64,000 nt of DNA, taken from NCBI GenBank assembly GCA_022842165.1, contig JALHQC010000004.1, positions 62,001 through 126,000 on the forward strand, written 5' to 3'. Every line of letters starts with the position of its first letter. Within the stretch, counting starts at the first letter, position 1. Source of the DNA: a bacterium. GTDB lineage: Bacteria > Pseudomonadota > Alphaproteobacteria > Rhizobiales > Aestuariivirgaceae. Shown in pieces: positions 1 through 9,078 of this stretch. A program made the position numbers and the translations under genes. The notes beneath the pieces are model-generated. The model saw only the letters and a list, made by a program, of their open reading frames with translations, ran no database searches and was not told where the DNA came from.

Positions 1-1188
1 GATCACGCCATCACCTGTCTGGAGATACTGATAGATCTTCGAAACGATCGAGGCATGCTCCGAGTTCGAAATATTCCGGTAGTCCGGAATCTGGCAGACT
101 TCCCAGAGGCGTTCGACATCCTGCCGGGCGACAGCAAGATCGCGGGTGGCGGGGTCGCGGGCCAGCGCCTCGAGCGCCAAGAGATCGGCATTGGGCTGGG
201 CGCGGGTCAGACCTTGCGACTGCGGCAGCATGTTGAGGGAAAGCTTCAGGCGGTCCAGCGAGGCAAAATCGAGATCGCGGTTGCGCCACTGCAGCATCCG
301 CACCGGATCGAAGTTGTGGCTTTCGAGGCGTTCGACAATCTCCTGCTCGAAGGGATCGGCCTCGCCGGTTACTCCGAAGGTGCCGTCATTCATGTAGCGG
401 CCGGCGCGGCCCGCCACCTGGCCCAGTTCGGACGGATTCAGCTGGCGGTACTGGAAGCCGTCGAATTTGCGGGTCGAGGCGAAGGCCACATGGTCGACAT
501 CCATGTTGAGGCCCATGCCGATCGCATCGGTTGCGACGATGTAATCGACGTCGCCCGACTGGTAGAGGGCGATCTGGGCATTGCGGGTGCGGGGCGACAA
601 GGCCCCCAGAACGACGGCGGCGCCGCCCCTCTGGCGGCGGATCAGCTCTGCCGTTGCGTAGACCATGTCGGCCGAGAAGGCGACGACGGCAGTGCGGCCG
701 GGGAGCCTGGTGATCTTCTTCTGGCCGGCATAGAGAAGCTGCGAAAAGCGCGGGCGCGACACGAATGTGGTGCCGGGAATGAGCTTTTCGAGGATCGGGC
801 GCATGGTGGCGGCACCCAGCAGCATCGTCTCGTCGCGCCCCCGGCGGTTGAGCACCCGGTCGGTGAAGACGTGGCCACGCTCGAAATCGGCGCAGAGCTG
901 GACTTCATCGATGGCCAAAAAGGGCACATCGACATCCGACGGCATCGCCTCGACGGTGCAGACCCAGTAGCGCGGCTGGGCGGGGATGATCTTTTCCTCG
1001 CCGGTGACGAGGGCCACGGCGGCGTCGCCGGCACGTTTCCTGACGCGGTCATAGATTTCACGGGCCAGCAGGCGGAGCGGCAGGCCGATCATGCCGCCGC
1101 CATGACCCAGCATGCGCTCCACAGCGAGGTGGGTCTTGCCCGTGTTGGTCGGCCCCAGCACGGCGGTCACGGTTTTTGCAGACGGCAT
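1..1188 (-). CDS. SUV3/MgpS-type superfamily 2 RNA helicase, C-terminus outside window
   Basis: The reading frame runs open from an ATG at 1186-1188 to the left edge, giving 396 codons without a stop, so only the N-terminal part is present. The translation begins MPSAKTVTAVLGPTNTGKT with Walker A GPTNTGKT. Motif II is DEVQ (LAIDEVQLC), typical of the SUV3-like helicases rather than DEAD/DEAH. Motif VI reads QVAGRAGRY. ATP-dependent unwinding of RNA or RNA/DNA is expected from the family. In alphaproteobacteria this gene usually stands next to rpmB in divergent orientation, as here, with a long spacer between. A 408-codon frame on the opposite strand is an antisense artefact of high GC. The product assignment is firm at family level, but the substrate is not known from sequence. 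Confidence 0.9.
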   Translation of the reverse strand, partial: MPSAKTVTAVLGPTNTGKTHLAVERMLGHGGGMIGLPLRLLAREIYDRVRKRAGDAAVALVTGEEKIIPAQPRYWVCTVEAMPSDVDVPFLAIDEVQLCADFERGHVFTDRVLNRRGRDETMLLGAATMRPILEKLIPGTTFVSRPRFSQLLYAGQKKITRLPGRTAVVAFSADMVYATAELIRRQRGGAAVVLGALSPRTRNAQIALYQSGDVDYIVATDAIGMGLNMDVDHVAFASTRKFDGFQYRQLNPSELGQVAGRAGRYMNDGTFGVTGEADPFEQEIVERLESHNFDPVRMLQWRNRDLDFASLDRLKLSLNMLPQSQGLTRAQPNADLLALEALARDPATRDLAVARQDVERLWEVCQIPDYRNISNSEHASIVSKIYQYLQTGDGVI

Positions 1189-1818
1189 GAAAGAAGCGGG
1201 CGTCACCAATACTTCTTTTCACTTGGGACGGGGGCATGGCAAGGTCAAGCAGTTTCGACCCGTTCTGGGCCAGTGAGTTAAGGAATGGATTCAAAGCAGA
1301 ACGAAGCTGGCCCGAATCGCTGACTCACGCCGATTCAGGGTTTGTTCCCCAGCATTTGCAGGAGACAGCGAAGGAAGGGGTGAGTGCAAGTTCGGGGTTT
1401 ACAGGTTGCCGGAGCGCTTTCAGGGCCGTTTCGGGTTAACCTTTGCGATTGCTGGTTGAGGAAGTGTAATGTCCCTGAGAGATCGAAACTTTCCAATCTT
1501 AACAAAGCGTTCCGTTTCCGGAACAGAGGGTGCCCGAATCGCTGAAGCGGCCGTTTTCCGGTTTTGTTCACACCATATATGGTGGCCGGACGTTCGGGGA
1601 TGCACCAGAGCGTTCCACCCGGCCAGGATGATCGTACCGTTCGAGACGTGAGGCGTTAACCTCGCCGTCCCATAATGGAACGGGCGGCATCTGCGGGGCC
1701 GACGGGACATTCGCATCCGATTGACTTGACCGTCGCGCTCACTCCTTCTATAGACGCCGCAACCGCGCCGGAGGGCTCAACGCCGTCCGGACCCAAATCT
1801 TATTGTGGAGTGATACCC
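1189..1818. other. Long intergenic region between the divergent helicase gene and rpmB
   Basis: About 630 bases without a convincing gene. It contains a 14-base direct repeat (GCCCGAATCGCTGA at 1310-1323 and 1532-1545), an inverted repeat GTTCCG-N4-CGGAAC at 1509-1524 and a perfect 14-base palindrome CACCATATATGGTG at 1571-1584. The rpmB promoter lies at its right end. A 60-codon frame at 1469-1651 has a fair Shine-Dalgarno sequence, but its codons (tta, aga, ata, cga, tca) are unlike the neighbouring genes. No known RNA family was recognised. Confidence 0.6.
1726..1754 (+). promoter_or_regulatory. Sigma-70-type promoter of rpmB
   Basis: A -35 element TTGACC (1726-1731) is followed after 17 bases by a -10 element TATAGA (1749-1754). 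Initiation would fall near 1761, giving a leader of about 58 bases before the rpmB ATG. A second TTGACT overlaps just upstream (1721-1726). This is the clearest housekeeping promoter in the window. Confidence 0.75.
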
Positions 1819-2124
1819 ATGGCCCGCCGTTGTGAGTTAACGGGAAAGAACGCACTGGTTGGCAACAAGGTCAGCCACGCGAACAACAAGACCAAGACCC
1901 GGTTCATGCCGAACCTGTGCGACGTCAGCCTGATGTCGGATGCGATGGGGCTCACCTATCGTTTGCGCATTTCGGCCATCGCGCTGAAGTCGGTCGAGCA
2001 TGTCGGTGGCCTCGATGCCTTCCTGCTGAAGCAGGACAACGAGAAGCTCTCGGACAAGGCGCTGAAGCTGAAGCGCTCGATCGCCAAGAAGGTCGAAGCC
2101 CAGAAGGACCAGGCCGCCGCCTGA
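1819..2124 (+). CDS. rpmB: 50S ribosomal protein L28
   Basis: A 101-residue protein beginning [20 protein letters not shown] and continuing with the L28 signature [17 protein letters not shown]. It is a structural protein of the large ribosomal subunit. The length matches the alphaproteobacterial family, which is longer than E. coli L28. The same frame is open for 144 bases further upstream, but that stretch has no homologous look and contains the promoter, so the ATG at 1819 preceded by a GGAG sequence is the start. The gene is monocistronic, with its own promoter upstream and a hairpin terminator downstream. Confidence 0.97.
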   Translation: MARRCELTGKNALVGNKVSHANNKTKTRFMPNLCDVSLMSDAMGLTYRLRISAIALKSVEHVGGLDAFLLKQDNEKLSDKALKLKRSIAKKVEAQKDQAAA

Positions 2125-2147
2125 TCTTCACGGCCGATGATGAATTT

Positions 2148-2181
2148 GCAAAGCCGCTCCAAACAGGGCGGCTTTTGCTTT
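2148..2181 (+). terminator. Rho-independent terminator of rpmB
   Basis: GCAAAGCCGC pairs with GCGGCTTTTGC across a loop of about ten bases, giving a GC-rich stem within T-rich sequence ending GCTTT. It lies 24 bases after the rpmB stop codon and just before the acetyltransferase start, so it separates the two transcription units. Confidence 0.75.
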
Positions 2182-2192
2182 AGGCTGGCGTG

Positions 2193-2855
2193 ATGACCGG
2201 CAGCGACGAACCCAGGCGACACAGCGCAACTGCATCGCGCGATGGCGAACCCCGCGTGCATGGTTCCGTATCACTTCGTAATGCCACGCTTGGGCGCTTC
2301 ACCGAGTTGAAAGAGCGCGTGCAGTTCTGGGACTCATCGCTTGGTGATTATTCCTATGTCGAGCGCCATGCCGAAGTCATCTATTCAACGATCGGAAAAT
2401 TCTGCGCCATCGCTTCGGATGTGCGGATCAATGCGCTGAACCACCCGATGGAACGTATCAGCCAGCACAAGATCACCTACCGGCCAAACGAATACTTCGT
2501 CGGCGCCAAGATCGACAAGGGTTTCCGGGAGTCCCGCATCGCGGACGCCGTCGAGGTCGGGCATGATGTGTGGATCGGGCATGGCGCCATCATTCTTCCG
2601 GGCGTAAAGATCGGCCATGGCGCGGTTATTGCCGCAGGTGCGGTGGTGACGAAGGATGTCGAGCCCCATGCCATGGTGGCCGGCGTTCCGGCACGGTTCG
2701 TGAAGTGGCGCTTTCCGCCAGAGATCAGTGCACGGATCATCGCGCTGGCATGGTGGGACTGGGAGCATGACAGGCTGGCAAAGGCGGTGGACGACATGCG
2801 GTTATTGAGTGCCGAGCAGTTCCTGGAAAAACATGAAGCCACTCACGGCCTGTAG
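2193..2855 (+). CDS. Left-handed beta-helix (hexapeptide) acetyltransferase, phosphonate-associated family
   Basis: A 220-residue protein with a first hexapeptide block (residues about 25-65), a loop containing NHPMERISQHKITYR, and a second block from about 125 (VGHDVWIGHGAIILPGVKIG, then VIAAGAVVTKDV). It ends with the region ALAWWDWEHDRL. This arrangement matches the DapH/GlmU-like transferases found in phosphonate (phn) operons, close to chloramphenicol/xenobiotic acetyltransferases. The histidine in NHPM is the expected catalytic base of the xenobiotic acetyltransferase group. No phn genes lie nearby, so its acceptor substrate is unknown. A GTG at 2190 is an alternative start. The 3' end overlaps the convergent phytase-like gene by 13 bases. 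Confidence 0.8.
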   Translation: MTGSDEPRRHSATASRDGEPRVHGSVSLRNATLGRFTELKERVQFWDSSLGDYSYVERHAEVIYSTIGKFCAIASDVRINALNHPMERISQHKITYRPNEYFVGAKIDKGFRESRIADAVEVGHDVWIGHGAIILPGVKIGHGAVIAAGAVVTKDVEPHAMVAGVPARFVKWRFPPEISARIIALAWWDWEHDRLAKAVDDMRLLSAEQFLEKHEATHGL

Positions 2856-3808
2856 GCGAACTGCAGCAGCAGGGTGCTCTGGATTCTCGTGTTGAAATTG
2901 TTGTCCGACTGCAGCGTGACGCGGGTTTCGCCGTCACGCTTGCACACGGCGATGCCTTCCATGTTGTCGATCGCGTAGAGCGGCACGCTGGCCTCCAGCA
3001 GAAGCTCCGGCCTTATCAGGCTCCCTTGCTGCACGGCATCGGGCGAAAAACGCCGCACCACCATGCCGGGCAGAGATGTGCGGGTGAAGCTTCGCTCCAT
3101 CGTCAGCACCGAGCCGTCCGGCATCACGGCCAGATCGGTGATGTTGTAGCTGTCATACCGCTCGACCGTGAAGGAGGTGGCCCGATTGCCGCTCCAGATC
3201 CAGGCGCGCGTGTTGCCGTTCCCGTCGCGCTGGCGCTCGGCAATTGCGATGTAGCGGCCATTGCCAAGCTGGCCGAAGGCCTCGACCTCGCTGTTCTCGG
3301 GCCCACGGTCAATGGCGGGCGGATGGGGGATGACCTCGAAGGGGGCTGACAGCCCTTTCCTCGCAATGTCATATGCGCCAAAGCGCACGCGGCGCTCGTA
3401 GGCGATGCCGATCCTGCCATCGTTCAGGGGCGCTATCGCCTCGGCGTCCGACCAGGCCTTGTTGCGTTGGCGCTTTCCCTTGCTGTCCAGCATCGGCGAA
3501 AGCTTCGGGTCCGCGATGCCGGACAACACGCCCTTCTCGTAGTGCAGCTTCGCTGTGAACCAGTTGCCCTGATCGCTGATGGCGAGAAGATCTTCGCAAT
3601 TGTTGTCGAGGATCAATCCCGAAAGGCCTCCGAAATCCTTCGTGCCGCTTTCGAGCGTCAGCCCGCCACGGAAGGTGAAGGCGCCGAAGTCGTCGCTGGA
3701 ACTCAAATTGTGAAAGGACGAGATGGCCGTGGCAGTGACCGAAAACACGTCCGCGCCAACGCTGCCCGCAGACACCAGCAGCGCGATGGCGGCAAGCCCG
3801 GCCCTCAC
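2843..3808 (-). CDS. Secreted esterase-like phytase family protein
   Basis: A 321-residue protein with an N-terminal signal peptide (hydrophobic residues 3-18, cleavage near GADVF) and a beta-propeller-like body rich in short repeated strands. Recognisable blocks are [25 protein letters not shown] and NMEGIAV, which match the domain named esterase-like activity of phytase. Periplasmic or extracellular location is expected. It starts with GTG, and that codon overlaps the cobT stop (GTGA), so it is the last gene of a leftward cobS-cobT group. The same neighbour recurs beside cobT in rhizobia. The true substrate is not established for this family. Confidence 0.8.
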   Translation of the reverse strand: MRAGLAAIALLVSAGSVGADVFSVTATAISSFHNLSSSDDFGAFTFRGGLTLESGTKDFGGLSGLILDNNCEDLLAISDQGNWFTAKLHYEKGVLSGIADPKLSPMLDSKGKRQRNKAWSDAEAIAPLNDGRIGIAYERRVRFGAYDIARKGLSAPFEVIPHPPAIDRGPENSEVEAFGQLGNGRYIAIAERQRDGNGNTRAWIWSGNRATSFTVERYDSYNITDLAVMPDGSVLTMERSFTRTSLPGMVVRRFSPDAVQQGSLIRPELLLEASVPLYAIDNMEGIAVCKRDGETRVTLQSDNNFNTRIQSTLLLQFAYRP

Positions 3809-5697
3809 GCCGTGGCGCGCTTCTTCGCCGGCCGCGCGGGCGCGCGCTTTTCGACCTTCTTCGCCTTCTCGGCGAAAAGCTCCGCGAGCTTCTCGGTCAT
3901 CGCGCCGCCCAACTCCTCGGCATCGACGATCGTCACCGCGCGCTTGTAGTAGCGCGTCACGTCGTGGCCGATGCCGATGGCGATCAGTTCGACCGGCGAG
4001 CGGTTCTCGATATCGATAATGACCTGGCGGAGATGCTTTTCGAGATAGTTTCCGGAGTTGACCGAGAGCGTTGAATCATCAACCGGCGCACCATCCGAAA
4101 TCACCATGAGGATACGGCGCTGCTCCTGGCGGCCCAGCAGGCGGTTGTGCGCCCAGATCAGCGCCTCGCCATCGATGTTTTCCTTGAGAAGCCCCTCGCG
4201 CATCATCAGCCCCAAATTGCGGCGCGCGCGGCGCCACGGCATGTCGGCCGACTTGTAGATGATGTGGCGGAGGTCGTTGAGGCGGCCGGGGTTCGCCGGC
4301 TTGTTCGACGCGAGCCACTTCTCGCGCGACTGTCCGCCCTTCCACGCCCTTGTCGTGAAGCCGAGGATCTCGACCTTCACGCCGCAGCGTTCCAGCGTGC
4401 GGGCCAGAATATCGGCGCAGGTTGCGGCAACGGTGATGGGGCGGCCGCGCATCGAGCCTGAATTGTCGAGCAGCAGGGTCACCACCGTGTCGCGGAACTC
4501 GGTGTCCTGCTCCATCTTGAAGGACAGGGGATGCATCGGGTCGATGACGACACGGGTGAGCCGCGAGGCATCGAGCACGCCTTCCTCGAGATCGAAGTCC
4601 CAGGAGCGGTTCTGCTGCGCCATCAGGCGGCGCTGCAGGCGGTTGGCAAGCCGCGCCACCACGCCCTGAAGGCTTGCCAGCTGCTTGTCGAGATAGTTGC
4701 GGAGCCGTGTAAGCTCTTCCGTGTCGCAGAGATCTTCCGCCGAGATTTCCTCGTCGAACTGGTTGGTGAAGACCTTGTAGAAATCCTCGTTCGACAGCGA
4801 CGAGAAGGGAAGCTGCGGGCGCCAAGGCTCCTCACCATCAGACTCTTCCTCGCCTGCCTCATCGTCGGGCTGCTCATCGACGTCCATCTGGCGGGCGTCC
4901 ATTTCGGCGGCTTCGGATTCGCCCTCGGCGTCCTGCATTTCCTCCATGGACTGTTCGGAGCTTTCCTGCTCCTCGCCCTCGGGCGTTTCCTGGCGCTCAC
5001 CCGACTCTTCTTCCGGCTCCTGATTGTCGTCGCTCTGGTCGGCCTGATCGGGGTCATCGCCAAGCTCGTCCGACATGTCGAGGGCCGCGATGATGTCGCG
5101 CGACATGCGGGCGAAGGCCGCCTGGTCGTGAATGCTGTCGCCGAGATTGGCAAGCTGCGCCTGCGCCTTCTCCTCGATCCACGGGCGCCAGAGGTCGACC
5201 ATGGTCCTGGCACCCTCGGGGGGCAGGGCACCGGTCAGCTTCTCGCGCACCAGAAGGGCCACGGCCTCGTCCAAGGGCGCGTCCTTGCGGTCGGTGTAGC
5301 GGGCGACGTCCTTCTTGCGATAGCGGTCGTCCAGCATGGCGGCCAAGTTGTTCTTCATGCCGGACATGGCATTGGCGCCCAGCGCCTCGATCCGGGCTTC
5401 CTCGACGGCCTCGAACACCGCGCGCGCGTTCTTGCCCTGCGGCTGGTAATGCGAGTGGACCTTGTCGCTGTGATTCGCCACGCGCAGCGCGAAAGCATCG
5501 GATAGCCCTCGCACGATGGCGATGTCGGACGCCTTCAGATCATTCGCCACCTGCGGCAGCTTGGCGCGATTTCCAGACAACCCCGGAGCCTCGTTGCCGA
5601 AGGCGACGGAAAGCTCCGGGTCCTCGGCAATCGTCTTCATCGCGATCGTCAGAACGCGCTTGAACTCGGCAGACGGTGAATCCTTGTCAGCGGCCAT
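3805..5697 (-). CDS. cobT: Cobaltochelatase subunit CobT
   Basis: A 630-residue subunit of the aerobic ATP-dependent cobalt chelatase (CobNST), which inserts Co2+ into hydrogenobyrinic acid a,c-diamide during cobalamin synthesis. The N-terminal region is helical. Residues about 210-290 form a very acidic low-complexity linker rich in E, D and S. The C-terminal half carries a von Willebrand A/integrin I domain with the metal-binding site DNSGSMRG and later the TRYYKRAV segment. The C-terminus is basic ([18 protein letters not shown]). The ATG at 5697 gives the usual family length. A longer frame to 5784 would read into a palindromic repeat and is rejected. cobS lies 205 bases upstream in the same orientation, but cobN is not in the window. 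Confidence 0.95.
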   Translation of the reverse strand: MAADKDSPSAEFKRVLTIAMKTIAEDPELSVAFGNEAPGLSGNRAKLPQVANDLKASDIAIVRGLSDAFALRVANHSDKVHSHYQPQGKNARAVFEAVEEARIEALGANAMSGMKNNLAAMLDDRYRKKDVARYTDRKDAPLDEAVALLVREKLTGALPPEGARTMVDLWRPWIEEKAQAQLANLGDSIHDQAAFARMSRDIIAALDMSDELGDDPDQADQSDDNQEPEEESGERQETPEGEEQESSEQSMEEMQDAEGESEAAEMDARQMDVDEQPDDEAGEEESDGEEPWRPQLPFSSLSNEDFYKVFTNQFDEEISAEDLCDTEELTRLRNYLDKQLASLQGVVARLANRLQRRLMAQQNRSWDFDLEEGVLDASRLTRVVIDPMHPLSFKMEQDTEFRDTVVTLLLDNSGSMRGRPITVAATCADILARTLERCGVKVEILGFTTRAWKGGQSREKWLASNKPANPGRLNDLRHIIYKSADMPWRRARRNLGLMMREGLLKENIDGEALIWAHNRLLGRQEQRRILMVISDGAPVDDSTLSVNSGNYLEKHLRQVIIDIENRSPVELIAIGIGHDVTRYYKRAVTIVDAEELGGAMTEKLAELFAEKAKKVEKRAPARPAKKRATA

Positions 5698-5716
5698 TTC
5701 AGCACTTGCTCCAACT

Positions 5717-5880
5717 GTCTCCGCCCCGCGCGAGCGGGGAGGAGAAGGGACCCGTTGCGAATGCAACGGGGAGAGGAGGGGCACCCGGACTTTGCCTGAA
5801 GGAGAGCACGGTTGCCCCTCTCCTCCCCCAAGCTGAAGCTTGGGTCCCCTTCCTCTCCCCGCTCTCGCGGGGCGAGGACA
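5717..5880. repeat. Type B palindromic element between cobS and cobT
   Basis: About 164 bases that can fold almost completely. The ends are inverted (GTCTCCGCCCC at the left, GGGGCGAGGAC at the right), with inner hairpins CCCGTTGC/GCAACGGG and CCAAGCT/AGCTTGG. It has the same plan, and much of the same sequence, as the elements at 22078-22240 and 49396-49543. It separates cobS from cobT inside what is otherwise a compact operon. Confidence 0.8.
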
Positions 5881-5902
5881 TTGGGCAACCCCGCTTCATC
5901 GA

Positions 5903-6892
5903 TTATGCGATTGCGACGTGGGCGGAGGATTCGGGCAGTTCCTCGCCGAAGCAGCGCTGGTAGAATTCGGCGACGACGCTGCGCTCCAGCTCATCGCACT
6001 TGTTGAGGAAGGTGACGCGGAAGGCGAAGCCCACGTCGCCGAAGATCTCGGCGTTCTGCGCCCAGGTGAGCACGGTGCGGGGGCTCATGACAGTCGAGAT
6101 ATCGCCCTGCATGAATGCGTTGCGGGTGAGATCTGCCACGCGGACCATGTTCGAGATGATCTTGCGGCCCTTGTCGTGCTGGTAGTGCTTCGACTTCGCC
6201 AGCACGATACCCACTTCCTGCGCGTGGGGCAGGTAGTTGAGCGCGGTGACGATCGACCAGCGGTCCATCTGCGCCTGGTTGATCTGCTGCGTGCCGTGGT
6301 AGAGGCCCGTCGTATCGCCAAGGCCGATGGTGTTGGCCGTGGCGAACAGCCTGAACGCCTGGTGCGGGCGGATGACCTTCGACTGGTCGAGCAGCGTGAG
6401 CTTGCCGGAAGATTCGAGGATGCGCTGGATCACGAACATCACGTCCGGGCGGCCGGCGTCATATTCGTCGAAGACCAGTGCCACATTGTGCTGATAGGCC
6501 CAGGGCAGGATGCCTTCGCGGAATTCGGTGACCTGCTTGCCATCCTGCAGCACGATCGCATCCTTGCCGATCAGGTCGATACGGCTGATGTGGCTGTCGA
6601 GGTTGATGCGGATGCAGGGCCAGTTGAGGCGGGCCGCGACCTGCTCGATATGGGTCGACTTGCCGGTGCCGTGATAGCCCGTCACCATCACGCGGCGATT
6701 GTAGGCAAAGCCCGCGAGAATGGCGAGCGTCGTCTCGCGGTTGAAGAGGTAATCCTCGTCAAGGTCCGGCACATGTTCCGAGGTCTTGGAATAGGCGGGA
6801 ACTTCGAGATTGGAATCGAAACCGAAAAGCTGCTTCACCGACACCTTGATGTCGGGCATGCCGTTCGCCTCGCCATTGGCCTTTGCATTCAT
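5903..6892 (-). CDS. cobS: Cobaltochelatase subunit CobS
   Basis: A 329-residue AAA+ ATPase that pairs with CobT to drive cobalt insertion by CobN. The N-terminus has the CobS-specific stretch [17 protein letters not shown]. Walker A is GYHGTGKS (residues about 72-79), Walker B is LVFDEYDAG, and a sensor-like [10 protein letters not shown] follows. The length is that of the family. It is transcribed leftward ahead of cobT, and downstream of the J-domain gene with about 78 bases between. This is the arrangement seen in many Hyphomicrobiales. Confidence 0.96.
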   Translation of the reverse strand: MNAKANGEANGMPDIKVSVKQLFGFDSNLEVPAYSKTSEHVPDLDEDYLFNRETTLAILAGFAYNRRVMVTGYHGTGKSTHIEQVAARLNWPCIRINLDSHISRIDLIGKDAIVLQDGKQVTEFREGILPWAYQHNVALVFDEYDAGRPDVMFVIQRILESSGKLTLLDQSKVIRPHQAFRLFATANTIGLGDTTGLYHGTQQINQAQMDRWSIVTALNYLPHAQEVGIVLAKSKHYQHDKGRKIISNMVRVADLTRNAFMQGDISTVMSPRTVLTWAQNAEIFGDVGFAFRVTFLNKCDELERSVVAEFYQRCFGEELPESSAHVAIA

Positions 6893-6970
6893 GTTATGAG
6901 ATCTTCATGTTCCAGGGTTCGCGGGGCGTTTTAGACGTTCGGGCAGGGCAGGGCAAGGCTTGGACGGCGC

Positions 6971-7573
6971 CTAGCAGAACCCACTGGAACGCAGGTGATC
7001 ATAGGCCTGGATCACCGACTTCAACGTATCTTCATTCGCCCTGCTGCCGCCGTTGGCATCGGGGTGAAGGCGTTTCACCAGTGTCTTGTACTGGGTTTTC
7101 ACCTGCTCGCCTGTCGCCGTATCGTCAAGCCCAAGTGTCTGCAGCGCTTTCAGTTCCGTGCCGCGCAGCGCCCGGCCCGTCGGGTGGCGGCCCGGCTGTT
7201 TCTCGGCGCCGCCATTGAGGCCGAAGGGATCGGAGCGCATCTGCTGGGCCTTGCGGCGCACGCTCGACGCGGTTGCCGTGGCGTTCTGGCCAAGCTTCCA
7301 GGTCGGACGATGCCCCAAGCGGGAGTCCTTCTGGAAATCCGCCATCTCGTCGTCCTTCATGCCGGCGAAATAATTGTAGGTCTTGTTGTACTCCTGCACA
7401 TGGGCGGTGCAGTAGTTGTAGAATTTCCCCTCGTGGCCACGGCCCATGGGCGCCTTGTGGCGGGCGGGGCGCGGGCAATCCGGCCAGTCGCATTGCGGAT
7501 TGGATTCGGCAACCGGCTTCTCGCCAGGCTTCTTCACGCGGATCTTGTCGAAGTATTTTGAATCGAGTTTCAT
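6971..7573 (-). CDS. J-domain (DnaJ-like) co-chaperone with C-terminal J domain
   Basis: A 200-residue protein whose J domain is at the C-terminus. It runs from about residue 140 to the end, with the HPD tripeptide in RLHPDANGG. The N-terminal half has paired cysteines (PQCDWPDCPRPARHKAP and NYCTAHVQEYN) that could bind zinc. J domains stimulate the ATPase of a DnaK partner. The start was placed at MKLDSKYFD (ATG 7571-7573) because this is the conserved N-terminus. An in-frame ATG nine bases upstream is possible. In related genomes it sits between bolA (divergent) and cobS, as here. Confidence 0.9.
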   Translation of the reverse strand: MKLDSKYFDKIRVKKPGEKPVAESNPQCDWPDCPRPARHKAPMGRGHEGKFYNYCTAHVQEYNKTYNYFAGMKDDEMADFQKDSRLGHRPTWKLGQNATATASSVRRKAQQMRSDPFGLNGGAEKQPGRHPTGRALRGTELKALQTLGLDDTATGEQVKTQYKTLVKRLHPDANGGSRANEDTLKSVIQAYDHLRSSGFC

Positions 7574-7622
7574 CGCGGGCAATTATGGTGGTAGTGACGG
7601 CGGCAAGCAAGCACTGGTGTGG

Positions 7623-7928
7623 ATGAGAGACAAGATGACACCCGAGACGCAACTGGGACCCGTTGGACAAACAATCTCCGCAAAGCTCCGGCAAAGTCTG
7701 TCGCCTGCGGCGCTGGAGGTGATCGATGAATCCCACCAGCATATCGGGCATTCGGGTGCGCGGCCCGATGGCGAGAGCCACTTCAGGATCAGGATCACGG
7801 CGGAAGCCTTCCGCGGCAAGTCGCGCGTCGAGCAGCACCGCATGGTGAATGCCGCGCTGGCAGAAGAACTGCGCGAACGCGTTCACGCACTGGTGATCGA
7901 AGCTTGGGTGCCGGCGGCAAAGCCCTGA
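7623..7928 (+). CDS. bolA: BolA family protein
   Basis: A protein of about 101 residues (97 if the second ATG at 7635 is used) with the BolA/class II KH-like fold. Conserved segments are EVIDESHQHIGH, SHFRIRI, SRVEQHRMV and ELRERVHAL. BolA proteins bind [2Fe-2S] clusters together with monothiol glutaredoxins and modulate iron and stress responses. It is divergent from the J-domain gene with only about 49 bases between, so the two share a promoter region. The frame is open a further 177 bases upstream across the J-domain gene, but that extension is antisense. Confidence 0.92.
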   Translation: MRDKMTPETQLGPVGQTISAKLRQSLSPAALEVIDESHQHIGHSGARPDGESHFRIRITAEAFRGKSRVEQHRMVNAALAEELRERVHALVIEAWVPAAKP

Positions 7929-7974
7929 CTGCCGAAGGCAGTGTCGCCGGAACGCCATGTTTCTTCTGGCAATC

Positions 7975-9078
7975 CTATGGTTCAGGTTCTGACGGCGGAC
8001 CGGCCGGAGGCGATCCGCTGCGGCGGTGGAAATAGACCTGCCTTGCGAACCAGCGCATCGGCGCTGTGCCGATGATCAAGTCATAGATCCAGTTGGGCGG
8101 CCCGGCATCCATCACGGCGCGCAGCGCCAGCTTCTTCGTGAAGGATGGCAACTCGCGGGCCAGCACCTGTTCGGGCGGCGGCCCGTGCCGTTCGAGATGG
8201 TCCGCGATCAGCTGCGCCGCGCGCCGCCCGTAGCGGAACGCAAGGCGGATGCCGCCTCCCGTCAGCGGCGAGACATGGCCCGCGGCATCGCCGATCAGCA
8301 GCACGTTTCTTGCAGCGAAAGGCGAGACCGGCCCGCCGCAGGGAATGAGGCCGCTGCGGCGCTCCTTCACGCGAGCGGCTGAGTAGCCGAACACGCTTTC
8401 GGTGTGGTTGAGGAAGGCCTTGAGGTCTGGCTTCACGCGGTCATTCGTTGCGAGGCCCACCTGGAAGAAGCCGGGTGCGGGCGCCACCCAGGCGAGATAG
8501 CCGCGCGCCAGCCTGGTATCGAGGAAGCAGTGCAGGAGATCGGGATCGGCCTTCGGCAGGCCCTCGTATTCGATCTCGAGTCCGGTCAGGAATTTCACGT
8601 TGCGGCCGAGGTTGAAGAGCTTCGCCACGGTCGAGCGGGCGCCATCGGCGCCCACCAGGTAGCGGGTGGAGAGATCGAACTGCGGCAGATCGAAACCTCT
8701 CTCCGTGCGGGCAAAGCGTTCGAACTTCCGTCCACAGATGATTTCGGCGCCGGCGCGGCGTGCCTCGTCGGCAAACCAGCGGATCAGGCCTGCGGTATCG
8801 GTGGTCAGGAAGTAGTAGTCGCGCGACGACAGGTCGATGTGCTTGAGGGACGGCGAATAGAGCCTGACGCCATGGATGGCACGCGAGAACTGCGGCGGCG
8901 TGTCAACTTCATCCGCCGCCTCCTTTACCAGAATGCCGGTGGTGTGGATGCGCGCGCCCGGTTCCTCCTTGGCCTCAATAACGACAGTCTTCAGGCCGCG
9001 CAATGCTGCTGTCCTGGCGCAGATCAGGCCAGCAAAGCTGGCACCGATGATGACGAGGTCAACCGCCCGAGGCTTCAT
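7975..9078 (-). CDS. FAD-dependent oxidoreductase of the geranylgeranyl reductase-like family
   Basis: A 367-residue flavoprotein. The N-terminal dinucleotide-binding motif is VIIGASFAGLICARTAA. The second FAD motif is LLIGDAAGHVSPLTGGGI. The central portion resembles geranylgeranyl reductases and related aromatic-ring monooxygenases. Its 5' end overlaps the 3' end of the HlyC/CorC gene by 20 bases, so it is translationally linked to the aroK-aroB-HlyC group. The substrate cannot be predicted. Confidence 0.82.
   Translation of the reverse strand: MKPRAVDLVIIGASFAGLICARTAALRGLKTVVIEAKEEPGARIHTTGILVKEAADEVDTPPQFSRAIHGVRLYSPSLKHIDLSSRDYYFLTTDTAGLIRWFADEARRAGAEIICGRKFERFARTERGFDLPQFDLSTRYLVGADGARSTVAKLFNLGRNVKFLTGLEIEYEGLPKADPDLLHCFLDTRLARGYLAWVAPAPGFFQVGLATNDRVKPDLKAFLNHTESVFGYSAARVKERRSGLIPCGGPVSPFAARNVLLIGDAAGHVSPLTGGGIRLAFRYGRRAAQLIADHLERHGPPPEQVLARELPSFTKKLALRAVMDAGPPNWIYDLIIGTAPMRWFARQVYFHRRSGSPPAGPPSEPEP

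Noticed and set aside
55-1281. A 408-codon plus-strand frame at the left end
   Set aside because: It is antisense to the helicase, whose frame on the minus strand has Walker A, DEVQ and QVAGRAGR motifs and runs off the window edge.
1469-1651. A 60-codon frame with a fair Shine-Dalgarno sequence in the helicase-rpmB spacer
   Set aside because: Codon use is unlike neighbouring genes and no family resemblance is visible. It also contains the palindromes, so it is left unannotated.
4531-5505. A 324-codon plus-strand frame with a leucine-rich, membrane-like translation
   Set aside because: It is antisense to the acidic linker of cobT. The hydrophobicity arises from reading Glu/Asp codons on the opposite strand.
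5698-5784. A 29-residue N-terminal extension of CobT
   Set aside because: It would be encoded by the left end of a palindromic element and has no counterpart in the family. ATG 5697 gives the standard length.
5698-5902. Cobalamin riboswitch near cobS/cobT
   Set aside because: The gap is filled by a type B palindromic element, and no B12-box-like sequence was seen.
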